A stretch of DNA of 14,197 bases from CAG-826 sp964546565 (lineage in GTDB: Bacteria; Bacillota_I; Bacilli_A; RFN20; CAG-826): contig CAZJKC010000044.1 in the NCBI GenBank assembly GCA_964546565.1, forward strand, positions 1-14,197. Reading direction: 5' to 3'. Position 1 is the first letter of the stretch, and the number at the start of each line of letters is the position of its first letter. The translations under genes and the position numbers were made by a program. The notes below the pieces were generated by a model. That model did no database searches. It saw only the letters and a program-made list of their open reading frames with translations, and had not been told where the DNA came from. Of this stretch, positions 1 to 5,596 are shown piece by piece.

Positions 1-43
1 ATCCCTTGTTTTTGACATCTTTTTTATCGTTTTTTATTTTCAT
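1..43 (-). CDS. Possible 5' end of a minus-strand gene (partial)
   Basis: Read on the minus strand, an ATG at 43-41 opens a frame of 14 lysine-rich codons without a stop that runs off the window edge. It would be the next gene after dnaN in the same direction, where many Firmicutes carry a small S4-domain gene, recF or gyrB. No Shine-Dalgarno sequence precedes the ATG and it starts just past the T-tract of the dnaN terminator, so it may be chance. The fragment is too short to identify. Confidence 0.25.
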   Translation of the reverse strand, partial: MKIKNDKKDVKNKG

Positions 44-51
44 GCGTAATT

Positions 52-85
52 ACTAAAAAAAACACTTAGATTTTTTGTCTAAGTG
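52..85 (-). terminator. Intrinsic terminator of the dnaA-dnaN unit
   Basis: Perfect 8-bp inverted repeat (63-70 CACTTAGA with 78-85 TCTAAGTG) with a 7-base loop. On the minus strand it is followed by a run of eight T (bases 62 down to 55). It lies 27 bases past the dnaN stop codon, so it should end leftward transcripts from dnaA-dnaN. Confidence 0.85.
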
Positions 86-111
86 CGTGTGATAATTTTA
101 ATTATTATTTT

Positions 112-1242
112 TTAATTGTATGTTCTCATCGGCGTGACTAACTGAATTTGTGATAAATCTTGTCCGTTTCGAACGACAAAAGGTTTCATTTCCCCTAAGA
201 ACGCTAAAGTGACATCTTCACTGCCACAAGCTTTGATAGCGTCGATAACATAAGCGGCATTAAATGATATTTCTAATCGTTCGCCTTCATATTGATAAAC
301 GCTTATTCTTTCAACAGCGGATCCAACTTGTGACGATTTAGTAGAAACTTCTATTGAGTCAGTTGTCATTGTTAATTTAACGACATTTTCTTTTTCAGAA
401 AGCAACAAAGAAACTCTTTCCATCGCACTAATAAGTTCTTGGGCATTAGCTTCTAAGAAATAATTAAAAGCTTTAGGAACAATGTTTCTTGTATTAGGAT
501 ATTCCCCACTTATTAATCGTGAACTTACAATTGTATTAGCAAAAGAGAATAATGCTTTAGCGTCGCTAACGGCGATAGTTATTTTTTCAATACTTTCAGT
601 ATCAATCATTTTTACAACTTCGGTTAACACTTTAGCAGGTATATTAGCGGTAAAAGCAAACCCTTCCGCTAAATCCATTTCTTTTCTTGCAAGACGTGCA
701 CTATCAGTTGCGGTAGCGACTAACCGATTGTTGTCTGCTTGAAGATTAACAGCAGTTAAAATCGGCCGTTGTTCTTTGGTTGAAGCTGCAAAGGCAGTTT
801 GATTAACGAGAGCTTTGAAATCACTAACACTTAATTCTATAGCAATTCCTTCATTGCTTAAATCTATATCTGGATATTCTTCAACTTTTATTGAATTAAG
901 CTTGAAATTTGATTTCTTATCACTGATTTTAACAATCGTTTCATCTATGACTTCAAATAAAATATCAGGTCCTTCGATTTTACGAATAATTTCTGTTAAA
1001 TATTTACTTGAAACTAATGTCGCTCCATATTCTGAATCGGTGATGATTCTTGTTTCACCTTCTTGTGTTGGTACTAAAGTTTTTATTGTTAATTCGTTGT
1101 TACTACCAACAATTGATAATCCTTCAATTGATAATGTTAATTTAAAGTTCATCATGACGGGGATTGGTGATTTTGCACTAATGGCTTTACTAGCGATATT
1201 CAAGCCTTTTAAAAAGGCATCGCGATTAATGGTAAATTTCAT
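112..1242 (-). CDS. dnaN: DNA polymerase III beta subunit (sliding clamp)
   Basis: A 376-residue protein, the usual length of bacterial beta clamps, recognised over its whole length. It starts MKFTINRDAFLKGL and ends in the family-typical C-terminal strand (TPMRTYN). It forms the dimeric ring that tethers the replicative polymerase to DNA and also docks repair factors. The ATG at 1242 is preceded by a strong SD (minus-strand AAAAGGAGA, 1257-1265) with a rather long spacer of about 14 bases rich in A and T. It follows dnaA in the same direction after a 124-base gap that carries its own extended -10 promoter and two DnaA boxes, so it can be transcribed with dnaA or alone. A terminator follows at 52-85. 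Plus-strand open frames over this gene are shadows. Confidence 0.97.
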   Translation of the reverse strand: MKFTINRDAFLKGLNIASKAISAKSPIPVMMNFKLTLSIEGLSIVGSNNELTIKTLVPTQEGETRIITDSEYGATLVSSKYLTEIIRKIEGPDILFEVIDETIVKISDKKSNFKLNSIKVEEYPDIDLSNEGIAIELSVSDFKALVNQTAFAASTKEQRPILTAVNLQADNNRLVATATDSARLARKEMDLAEGFAFTANIPAKVLTEVVKMIDTESIEKITIAVSDAKALFSFANTIVSSRLISGEYPNTRNIVPKAFNYFLEANAQELISAMERVSLLLSEKENVVKLTMTTDSIEVSTKSSQVGSAVERISVYQYEGERLEISFNAAYVIDAIKACGSEDVTLAFLGEMKPFVVRNGQDLSQIQLVTPMRTYN

Positions 1243-1267
1243 AATAATTAATTTATTCTCCTTTTTA

Positions 1268-1279
1268 TAATAATAATAA
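1268..1279. repeat. TAA x4 tract, candidate DnaA-trio element
   Basis: Four perfect TAA units on the plus strand, separated by GTAC (1280-1283) from the adjacent DnaA box. Read 3' to 5' away from the box they are AAT triplets, which fit the loose DnaA-trio pattern (purine, A, then T or A). A simple low-complexity repeat in AT-rich DNA is the alternative. Confidence 0.4.
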
Positions 1280-1283
1280 GTAC

Positions 1284-1301
1284 TGTGGAAAATGTGGACA
1301 A
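1284..1301 (-). promoter_or_regulatory. Two abutting DnaA boxes in the dnaA-dnaN gap
   Basis: TGTGGAAAA (1284-1292) and TGTGGACAA (1293-1301) each differ from the DnaA box TGTGGATAA by one base. They are head to tail with no spacer. They lie about 12-29 bases downstream of the predicted dnaN transcription start, so bound DnaA could both repress dnaN and act in origin opening. Confidence 0.65.
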
Positions 1302-1319
1302 ATGTTTTTTGTCGACTTC

Positions 1320-1328
1320 ATTATACCA
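1320..1328 (-). promoter_or_regulatory. dnaN promoter, extended -10
   Basis: Minus-strand TGGTATAAT, a perfect TATAAT (1325-1320) with the TG of an extended -10 element. No convincing -35 box lies at 16-18 bases upstream, which is common for extended -10 promoters. It would give a leader of roughly 70 bases for dnaN that contains the two DnaA boxes. Confidence 0.6.
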
Positions 1329-1366
1329 TAGTAACGATGATATTTAGTGAAAAAAACATCAATTTC

Positions 1367-2728
1367 TTAGTTTTTTAAGCGTTGTTTTATTTCATGAACG
1401 GCTTGCGCTAATTGTGGATTATTTTTCAAACTACTTTCAACTTTTTCCACCGCGCTCATTACCGTTGAATGGTCTTTGCCTCCAAAAGTTTGACCAATCT
1501 TTTTAAAGGGGATATCCAGTAAAGTGCGAATTAGATACATCGAGATATGTCGTGCCATTGCCAACTGAGCGGTTCGGGAATTCCCTTTTAATTGATAAAC
1601 AGTAAGATTGTAATAATCAGCGACTGTTTCAATAATGTGCTCCTCACTTAACATTTTTTCAGTTTCTTTAACGTTAATAATAGATGAGACGGACTCAATG
1701 GCTAAAGCTAAGTCAATGTGTTGCGATTGTTTGATGTTAATTGAATAGAAAAGCAATCGATTGATAGCCCCTTCTAATTCCCGAACATTCTTGGAAAACT
1801 TTTCAGCAAAGAAATCCAAAACTTCATCATCAAAATTGCTTAAATCTAAGTTATTAGCTTCAATTTTCTTTTTTAAAATAGAAAGAAGCGTATCTTTATC
1901 GGGACTTTGAATGTTAATACTTAATCCTGCGTTAAATCTTGTAACCAAACGATCTTCCAATCCTTTCAAATCATTAGGGTGACGATCGGAAGTCAAAACA
2001 ACTTGCTTGCCAGAATTAATCATTGTATTAAATACATTAAAGAACATATCGGCTGTTTTAGTCTTGTCAGCTAAAAATTGAATATCGTCGATTAGTAAGA
2101 CGTCGATGGACTTAAAAAAATCACGAAGTTTTTCTATTTCTTGTTCGCCACGAACAGAACGAACAAACTCATCAACGAAATCATCGGTCGAAATATAAAG
2201 AGATTTTAACCGGGGATTATTTTCTTTCAAATAATTGCCAATAGAGTGTAATAAATGGGTTTTGCCTAGTCCTGATTGTGAATAAATAAAAAGAGGATTA
2301 AATAAAGTCCCGGGGCTCGCCGCTATCATAAGAGATGCTTGGGATGCTTCACGATTACATTGGCCAACAACAAAACTATCAAAGGTATATTTGGGATTAA
2401 TAAACGAATTAGAAAAAAATTGCTTTTTTTCTTCTTGCTGGCTAATAGGTCCAGTTTTTGATATTTCACTTTCAGGCACAAATTTTAGTTTAAAGTTTGT
2501 TTGCGTCTTATCTAAAACAATTTCACTGATAAGATCAAAATACTTTGAAGAAATAATATTAGCCGCCAAATTAGAATTCACGGCGACAATCATTAAATCA
2601 CCATCGATAGAATGAATATAAGATTGATTAAAAAAGGAATCATAAATATGGCGATCATTAATACGTTCGCTAATACCTTCAAGGACACGTGCCCAAATAC
2701 GATTCTTTTCGCTTACTGTACTTATCAT
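1367..2728 (-). CDS. dnaA: Chromosomal replication initiator DnaA
   Basis: A 453-residue protein with the four-domain DnaA layout: N-terminal interaction domain (about 1-85), a short linker (about 86-112), the AAA+ ATPase (about 113-330) and the C-terminal helix-turn-helix (about 358-453). Visible motifs are Walker A SGLGKTH (152-158), Walker B LLIDDIQF (211-218), sensor 1 LTSDRHP (245-251), sensor 2 NVRELEGAINR (314-324) and the DnaA signature with FGGKDHSTV (415-423) that contacts box bases. The first glycine of the usual Walker A is Ser150 here. The ATG at 2728 has an SD (minus-strand GTGGAGGA, about 2740-2747) with a spacer near 10 bases. The gene lies left of oriC. Its promoter carries a perfect DnaA box, so autoregulation is likely. 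Confidence 0.97.
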   Translation of the reverse strand: MISTVSEKNRIWARVLEGISERINDRHIYDSFFNQSYIHSIDGDLMIVAVNSNLAANIISSKYFDLISEIVLDKTQTNFKLKFVPESEISKTGPISQQEEKKQFFSNSFINPKYTFDSFVVGQCNREASQASLMIAASPGTLFNPLFIYSQSGLGKTHLLHSIGNYLKENNPRLKSLYISTDDFVDEFVRSVRGEQEIEKLRDFFKSIDVLLIDDIQFLADKTKTADMFFNVFNTMINSGKQVVLTSDRHPNDLKGLEDRLVTRFNAGLSINIQSPDKDTLLSILKKKIEANNLDLSNFDDEVLDFFAEKFSKNVRELEGAINRLLFYSINIKQSQHIDLALAIESVSSIINVKETEKMLSEEHIIETVADYYNLTVYQLKGNSRTAQLAMARHISMYLIRTLLDIPFKKIGQTFGGKDHSTVMSAVEKVESSLKNNPQLAQAVHEIKQRLKN

Positions 2729-2788
2729 AAAAAAACAAGTCCTCCACCGCTTAAAATATTATCATAAAATGTGAATAAAAACACCATG

Positions 2789-2794
2789 ATTATA
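2789..2794 (-). promoter_or_regulatory. dnaA promoter -10 box
   Basis: Minus-strand TATAAT at 2794-2789, about 60 bases upstream of the dnaA start. The -35 region is weak (minus-strand TTATGT at 2818-2813 with an 18-base spacer) and overlaps the perfect DnaA box at 2807-2815. That fits repression of dnaA by its own product. Confidence 0.55.
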
Positions 2795-2806
2795 GAGATT
2801 AAAAAG

Positions 2807-2815
2807 TTATCCACA
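2807..2815 (+). promoter_or_regulatory. Perfect DnaA box over the dnaA promoter
   Basis: TTATCCACA, an exact match to the consensus DnaA box. It covers the spacer and -35 zone of the dnaA promoter. Confidence 0.85.
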
Positions 2816-2839
2816 TAAAAAATGTCAAAATAAGGGCGA

Positions 2840-2866
2840 TTTTCCACGTTTTCCACCGTTTCCACA
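2840..2866 (+). promoter_or_regulatory. Three abutting forward DnaA box-like motifs
   Basis: TTTTCCACG (2840-2848), TTTTCCACC (2849-2857) and GTTTCCACA (2858-2866) run head to tail with exactly 9-base spacing and no gaps. Each has two mismatches to TTATCCACA but keeps the TCCAC core. The exact register suggests side-by-side DnaA loading rather than isolated weak boxes. Confidence 0.65.
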
Positions 2867-2885
2867 TCTTTTCATGGTGGAAAAC
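2848..2885. repeat. 10-bp perfect inverted repeat inside oriC
   Basis: GTTTTCCACC (2848-2857) and GGTGGAAAAC (2876-2885) are perfect reverse complements with an 18-base centre. Each arm includes a DnaA box-like motif, so this is the pivot at which forward boxes change to reverse boxes. Confidence 0.75.
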
Positions 2886-2925
2886 TTTGTGGATAAAGAG
2901 TGTGCATAACTATCAATGTGGAAAA
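2876..2925 (-). promoter_or_regulatory. Four reverse DnaA boxes (one perfect)
   Basis: Reverse-oriented motifs: GGTGGAAAA (2876-2884, two mismatches), TGTGGATAA (2888-2896, perfect), TGTGCATAA (2901-2909, one mismatch) and TGTGGAAAA (2917-2925, one mismatch). The starts are 12-16 bases apart, looser than the abutting forward group. Confidence 0.75.
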
Positions 2926-2993
2926 AAGAGGATAAACAAAGGTTGATTTAGCGGTAATCTAGTAACCATCGATGTTTTAACAATGCTAAACAA

Positions 2994-3002
2994 TGTGGAA
3001 AA
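2994..3002 (-). promoter_or_regulatory. Outlying reverse DnaA box at the edge of the AT-rich flank
   Basis: TGTGGAAAA, one mismatch to the consensus, about 70 bases right of the main cluster and directly beside the AT-rich stretch that starts at 3003. Confidence 0.6.
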
Positions 3003-3118
3003 CTAGTGGAATAAATAAAATCGTCATGAAACTGTTAAATAAGAAAAGAAATATTTAAAAAAAGTGACATTAAACTTAGATAGTGAGGAATAATTATTAT
3101 GTATAATCAAAACAACGT
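3003..3118. other. AT-rich flank of oriC, candidate unwinding region
   Basis: Mostly A and T with A-runs (for example around 3041-3064), adjacent to the last DnaA box. It could be a DNA unwinding element. A 7-codon frame (ATG 3099, stop 3120-3122) preceded by GAGG lies at its right end but is probably chance. Nothing else is recognisable here. Confidence 0.4.
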
Positions 3119-3124
3119 TTGATA

Positions 3125-3152
3125 TTTACAAAAAACGCTTGTTTGCTATAAT
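3125..3152 (+). promoter_or_regulatory. Promoter of the origin-proximal lipoprotein gene
   Basis: TTTACA (3125-3130), a 16-base spacer, then TATAAT (3147-3152): a good sigma-A type promoter. It is followed at 3166-3170 by GGAGG eight bases before the ATG at 3179. Confidence 0.75.
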
Positions 3153-3178
3153 AAATATAGATTACGGAGGCCATTTAT

Positions 3179-4822
3179 ATGTATAAAAGAAAAAAGTGGA
3201 AGTTTTTAATATCTTCTTTATTAGTTTTATTGACTCTTTCTAGTTGTGAATTTGCTAAAGGTGATTATCAAACCGGCAAAACCAAGACAGAAGGAACAGC
3301 GCTTGTTAACAAAGAAAAAAGTGGTTATGTAGTTTATAAAATTAAAACGGAAAAAGAAAATCAAAGTTTCAGTCAACTTAGCGTCGCTTTTAGCAATAGT
3401 CGTTTCTATAATTACTATGGCAAAAACGTAATCAACGTGAAATTATCAATATCGCAAAATCAAGATTTTACGGGCGAGGTACTTGAAACAAGTCAAGATA
3501 TTCAAGTTGGTAAAAAGCATAATAACTTGCAATTTGACTTTAACAATCACTCGACAGCATTAAAGGCAATGAAAGCCAAGGAGTTGTATTTGAAAGTATC
3601 TATTGATTTTGGTGCGACAAACCAAGTATTTGAAAGATCGTGGGTTGTTTTAGGAACGATGAAGGTTTATGGGGCAGAAGTTCGAGATGGTAGCGAAAGT
3701 ACAGAAACAACTAACTCATACTTAGCTGTTGATTTTACTAGCGATGGCTTAGGATCTTCAATAGAACACCAAGGATTATATATCTCTGAAAACAATAAAT
3801 TACGACCATCATATATGGGTGAAGGGGGATACATTTGTTATTCTCTTGCCACACACGATGCGAGCAATTCCTTTGAATCGTTAACGTTAAACGTTACAGA
3901 AAGCATTTTAAAAAGTTATAAAACAACAGTTGAGGATGAAGAAGGAAAAGAAACGGAAGAATTATTAAATACAGGGCTTAACATTTATGTCTCAGGAACA
4001 AAAGGTGTTTATCCGACAAACCCATCCGTTTCGTATTCTTCAGAACAAGATGAGAAAAATGAATTCACTATCGATTTAACAAAAGCAGTTCAGATTATTA
4101 GCAATCCGCAAATATATGTAAAAATAGAATTATTTGGTACAGAAGACATTCCAAATGATGGTACATACTTAGAAATTGGGAAAATCAGTTTTGTTGGTGA
4201 AGAAAGCTATAGAGAAGACTCGTATCTTGAAAAATCATTTAAAGAAGGTGTTTCTGATGCTGTTATCGTACATAACATGGCAATATACAACGAAAACGAA
4301 GCCCAAAACAGAATCGTTTTAAAAAGCAAAGGTGTTTGTGATTATTATGATATAGAATATACGCCTGAGGGAGAAAAAATTGAAAAGAAGTCTACGGTTT
4401 GTTCTTGGCAAGAAAAAGGAATTAAATACAGCGCTAGCGTTATTCGTGGAGGATTGACGGAAAAGCAATTAAGTATTGTTTTAACTGATTATGGTGCTTC
4501 TTTAGATAGTAATGGTCATTATGAAGATACAAAATTCATAGGATCGCGTGATACCAAAATAACAATTGACAAGGTCTACGATGATTATTGGGAATTAACT
4601 TATGATTTTTCTGGTAGTCTTGACCAAGGAAAAACCGATGAAAATCAATTACAGTTATTGCAAGAAGAAATAAAAAAATATACATTTGATCAGTCAAAAT
4701 ATTATGAAGCAAACGGAAAAGGTAATGTTGTCTTAGTTGAACACGATGGTCGTAAAGAAGTATATATTCACGAAGGTACAGCTTTAAATAGAGTGACCGA
4801 TTCTAAAAAATTCAGTCGTTAA
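3179..4822 (+). CDS. Predicted lipoprotein with two related beta-rich repeats, function unknown
   Basis: A 547-residue protein that I do not recognise. It begins with a basic stretch (KRKKWK), a hydrophobic core (about 9-20) and the lipobox LSSC, so Cys23 should be lipidated and the mature protein anchored on the outer face of the membrane. No further membrane segment is seen. Residues about 49-165 and 217-340 look like two copies of one domain: each opens with GY..Y plus an FxxL strand, has an I/F-D-F/L strand followed by a short A-containing helix-like segment, then a YVK/YLKVxI-x-FG strand, and ends in LGTMKVYG or IGKISFVG. This suggests tandem beta-sandwich modules, perhaps ligand or glycan binding (inference). 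The last 200 residues are unlike them. ATG has GGAGG at ideal spacing, its own promoter and its own terminator, so it is a monocistronic unit beside oriC. Confidence 0.9.
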   Translation: MYKRKKWKFLISSLLVLLTLSSCEFAKGDYQTGKTKTEGTALVNKEKSGYVVYKIKTEKENQSFSQLSVAFSNSRFYNYYGKNVINVKLSISQNQDFTGEVLETSQDIQVGKKHNNLQFDFNNHSTALKAMKAKELYLKVSIDFGATNQVFERSWVVLGTMKVYGAEVRDGSESTETTNSYLAVDFTSDGLGSSIEHQGLYISENNKLRPSYMGEGGYICYSLATHDASNSFESLTLNVTESILKSYKTTVEDEEGKETEELLNTGLNIYVSGTKGVYPTNPSVSYSSEQDEKNEFTIDLTKAVQIISNPQIYVKIELFGTEDIPNDGTYLEIGKISFVGEESYREDSYLEKSFKEGVSDAVIVHNMAIYNENEAQNRIVLKSKGVCDYYDIEYTPEGEKIEKKSTVCSWQEKGIKYSASVIRGGLTEKQLSIVLTDYGASLDSNGHYEDTKFIGSRDTKITIDKVYDDYWELTYDFSGSLDQGKTDENQLQLLQEEIKKYTFDQSKYYEANGKGNVVLVEHDGRKEVYIHEGTALNRVTDSKKFSR

Positions 4823-4848
4823 GTGGGTGTTATATACGCTCGCTTTTT
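4822..4848 (+). terminator. Intrinsic terminator of the lipoprotein gene
   Basis: A 9-bp stem with three G-U pairs (4822-4830 with 4836-4844), a 5-base loop, then five T (4844-4848). The stem starts on the last base of the stop codon. Confidence 0.7.
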
Positions 4849-4911
4849 ATTGTTTTAGAAACAAACGCTGCTAATCTTAAATTTTTGTGAAATAAATGAT
4901 TTCGGAGTTAT

Positions 4912-5003
4912 ATGACTATTTTTTTAATAACGGGGCGTTCTTGGGGTTAAGCAATAGCGAACTTGTATAAGAAATATTTTTTTTGCACTCTTGATTTTAC
5001 TTG
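4912..5003 (+). pseudogene. Possible relic of a short-chain dehydrogenase N-terminus
   Basis: From the ATG at 4912 the frame reads MTIFLITGRSWG, a stop, then AIANLYKKYF. This resembles the nucleotide-binding start of short-chain dehydrogenases (ITGxSxGIGxAIA) with two residues lost and a stop inserted. GGAG lies 4 bases upstream of the ATG. The frame ends before the rpmH promoter and no other part of such a gene remains. The match is short and may be chance. The rest of the stretch 4851-4990 holds nothing I recognise. Confidence 0.2.
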
Positions 5004-5019
5004 TTAAGTAATATATACT
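4991..5019 (+). promoter_or_regulatory. rpmH promoter
   Basis: TTGATT (4991-4996), a 17-base spacer, then TATACT (5014-5019): a good sigma-A type promoter, with the start expected near 5026, about 30 bases before the rpmH ATG. The -10 box lies inside a perfect palindrome (5002-5024). Confidence 0.75.
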
Positions 5020-5024
5020 TAACA
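5002..5024. promoter_or_regulatory. Perfect palindrome over the rpmH promoter, candidate operator
   Basis: TGTTAAGTA (5002-5010) and TACTTAACA (5016-5024) are perfect 9-base inverted copies around ATATA. The palindrome spans half of the promoter spacer, the whole -10 box and bases up to the start site, so a dimeric regulator bound there would block RNA polymerase. There is no T-tract after it, and it lies upstream of the start site, so a terminator is unlikely. Confidence 0.5.
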
Positions 5025-5055
5025 CGCGTATAAAAAGGAAATCGGAGGTGTATTT

Positions 5056-5190
5056 ATGAAAAGAACATATCAACCAAGTCGTAGAAAACATCAAGCCACA
5101 CATGGCTTTAGAGCAAGAATGTCAACCCCTAATGGTCGTAAAGTCTTAGCAAGACGTCGTGCCAAAGGTAGAGCGGTACTTTCAGCTTAA
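5056..5190 (+). CDS. rpmH: 50S ribosomal protein L34
   Basis: A 44-residue, arginine and lysine rich protein with the L34 pattern: MKRTYQPS, RKHQATHGFRARM, then NGRKVLARRRAKGRAVLSA. Length and sequence are typical. L34 binds 23S rRNA in the large subunit. The ATG at 5056 follows GGAGGTG (5044-5050) with a 5-base spacer and a dedicated promoter. It heads the rpmH-rnpA-yidC-jag cluster. A strong hairpin directly after its stop probably lowers transcription of the genes that follow, matching the higher demand for a ribosomal protein. Confidence 0.97.
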   Translation: MKRTYQPSRRKHQATHGFRARMSTPNGRKVLARRRAKGRAVLSA

Positions 5191-5198
5191 GGATTACG

Positions 5199-5229
5199 AA
5201 ACCACTAGTGATCTACTGGTGGTTTTTTT
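5199..5229 (+). terminator. Hairpin with T-tract between rpmH and rnpA, likely attenuating terminator
   Basis: An 11-bp stem with one G-T pair (5199-5209 with 5215-5225), a 5-base loop and seven T (5223-5229). It starts 9 bases after the rpmH stop, and the rnpA SD follows at once. No promoter is seen between it and rnpA, so rnpA-yidC-jag appear to depend on partial read-through or processing. Confidence 0.8.
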
Positions 5230-5248
5230 CAAAAAAGGAGGTTTATTT

Positions 5249-5596
5249 GTGAAGCAGAGATTTCGATTAAAAAAAAGTGAAGATTTTCAAACTGTTATTC
5301 ACAAAGGACATCACGAAAAGAATCAACAATTTATTATATATTACTATCACTCTAAGCATGATTATCCACGGATTGGAATATCGGCTCCAGTGAAATTAGG
5401 AAAAGCGGTTGTGCGAACTACCGTTCGTCGTCAAGTACGGGCGATGATTGATGAAATGTTCGATGATATTGCTAATTTAGATTATGTTATCATCGTAAAA
5501 AAAACTTATTTTATGAACAAATATGTAAAAAATTGCGATGATTTGCATGAATTATTTTTGAAGATAAGGAGGAAATGTAATGAAAATGAAGCATAA
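5249..5596 (+). CDS. rnpA: Ribonuclease P protein component
   Basis: With a GTG start at 5249 this is a 115-residue basic protein of normal RnpA length, starting MKQRFRLKKSEDFQ. GTG is chosen because AAAGGAGG (5234-5241) lies 7 bases before it, the family starts at this point, and a longer frame would run back across the terminator and into rpmH. It assists the catalytic RNA in trimming tRNA 5' ends. The signature helix, normally RNRxKRxxR, reads RTTVRRQVR (56-64) here: the conserved Asn and second Arg are both Thr. The fold strands (RIGISAP; YVIIVKK) are otherwise clear. The 3' end overlaps yidC by 17 bases, which implies translational coupling. Confidence 0.92.
   Translation: MKQRFRLKKSEDFQTVIHKGHHEKNQQFIIYYYHSKHDYPRIGISAPVKLGKAVVRTTVRRQVRAMIDEMFDDIANLDYVIIVKKTYFMNKYVKNCDDLHELFLKIRRKCNENEA

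Larger units (their letters stand above)
1243..1366. other. dnaA-dnaN gap with origin-like DnaA box and trinucleotide repeat module
   Basis: This 124-base gap reads, from dnaA toward dnaN on the minus strand: an extended -10 promoter, two abutting DnaA boxes (1301-1284), a 4-base spacer, four TTA trinucleotides (1279-1268; TAA on the plus strand), then a T/A-rich stretch and the dnaN SD. In Bacillus subtilis the region between dnaA and dnaN is the second origin module, where tandem DnaA boxes are followed by DnaA-trio trinucleotides at which strands open. The order and the orientation of the box ends match that arrangement as I recall it. Whether this is the unwinding site is an inference. 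Confidence 0.5.
2729..3178. other. oriC: Chromosomal replication origin (oriC), main part
   Basis: A 450-base intergenic region between divergent dnaA and the lipoprotein gene. It holds two perfect DnaA boxes (2807-2815 and 2888-2896) and at least seven near-matches between 2840 and 3002. Boxes left of about 2870 read TTATCCACA-like, and those to the right read TGTGGATAA-like, so the two groups converge. From 3003 to about 3160 the DNA is strongly AT-rich. The location beside dnaA and the switch in gene direction support an origin. The exact unwinding site is not determined from sequence. It may be here or in the dnaA-dnaN gap. Confidence 0.9.

Noticed and set aside
482..1270. Plus-strand open frames of 86 and 151 codons (482-742 and 815-1270) over dnaN
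   Set aside because: They are antisense to a clearly conserved sliding clamp gene, have no convincing SD or family resemblance, and arise from the codon pattern of dnaN.
2391..2615. 74-codon plus-strand frame over dnaA
   Set aside because: It is antisense to the conserved DnaA N-terminal region, with no SD and no recognisable product.
3099..3122. Seven-codon frame MYNQNNV with a GAGG upstream, before the lipoprotein gene
   Set aside because: It lies upstream of the promoter that serves the lipoprotein gene, so it would not be in that leader, and so short a frame in AT-rich DNA is expected by chance.
4896..4970. 24-codon frame starting ATG 4896 in the lipoprotein-rpmH interval
   Set aside because: It has no SD, and the product resembles nothing known. 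The overlapping frame from 4912 is the more protein-like reading, and even that is uncertain.
5159..5248. Upstream extension of rnpA to an ATG at 5159
   Set aside because: The extra 30 codons overlap the end of rpmH and the terminator hairpin. The GTG at 5249 has a perfect SD and the correct family start.
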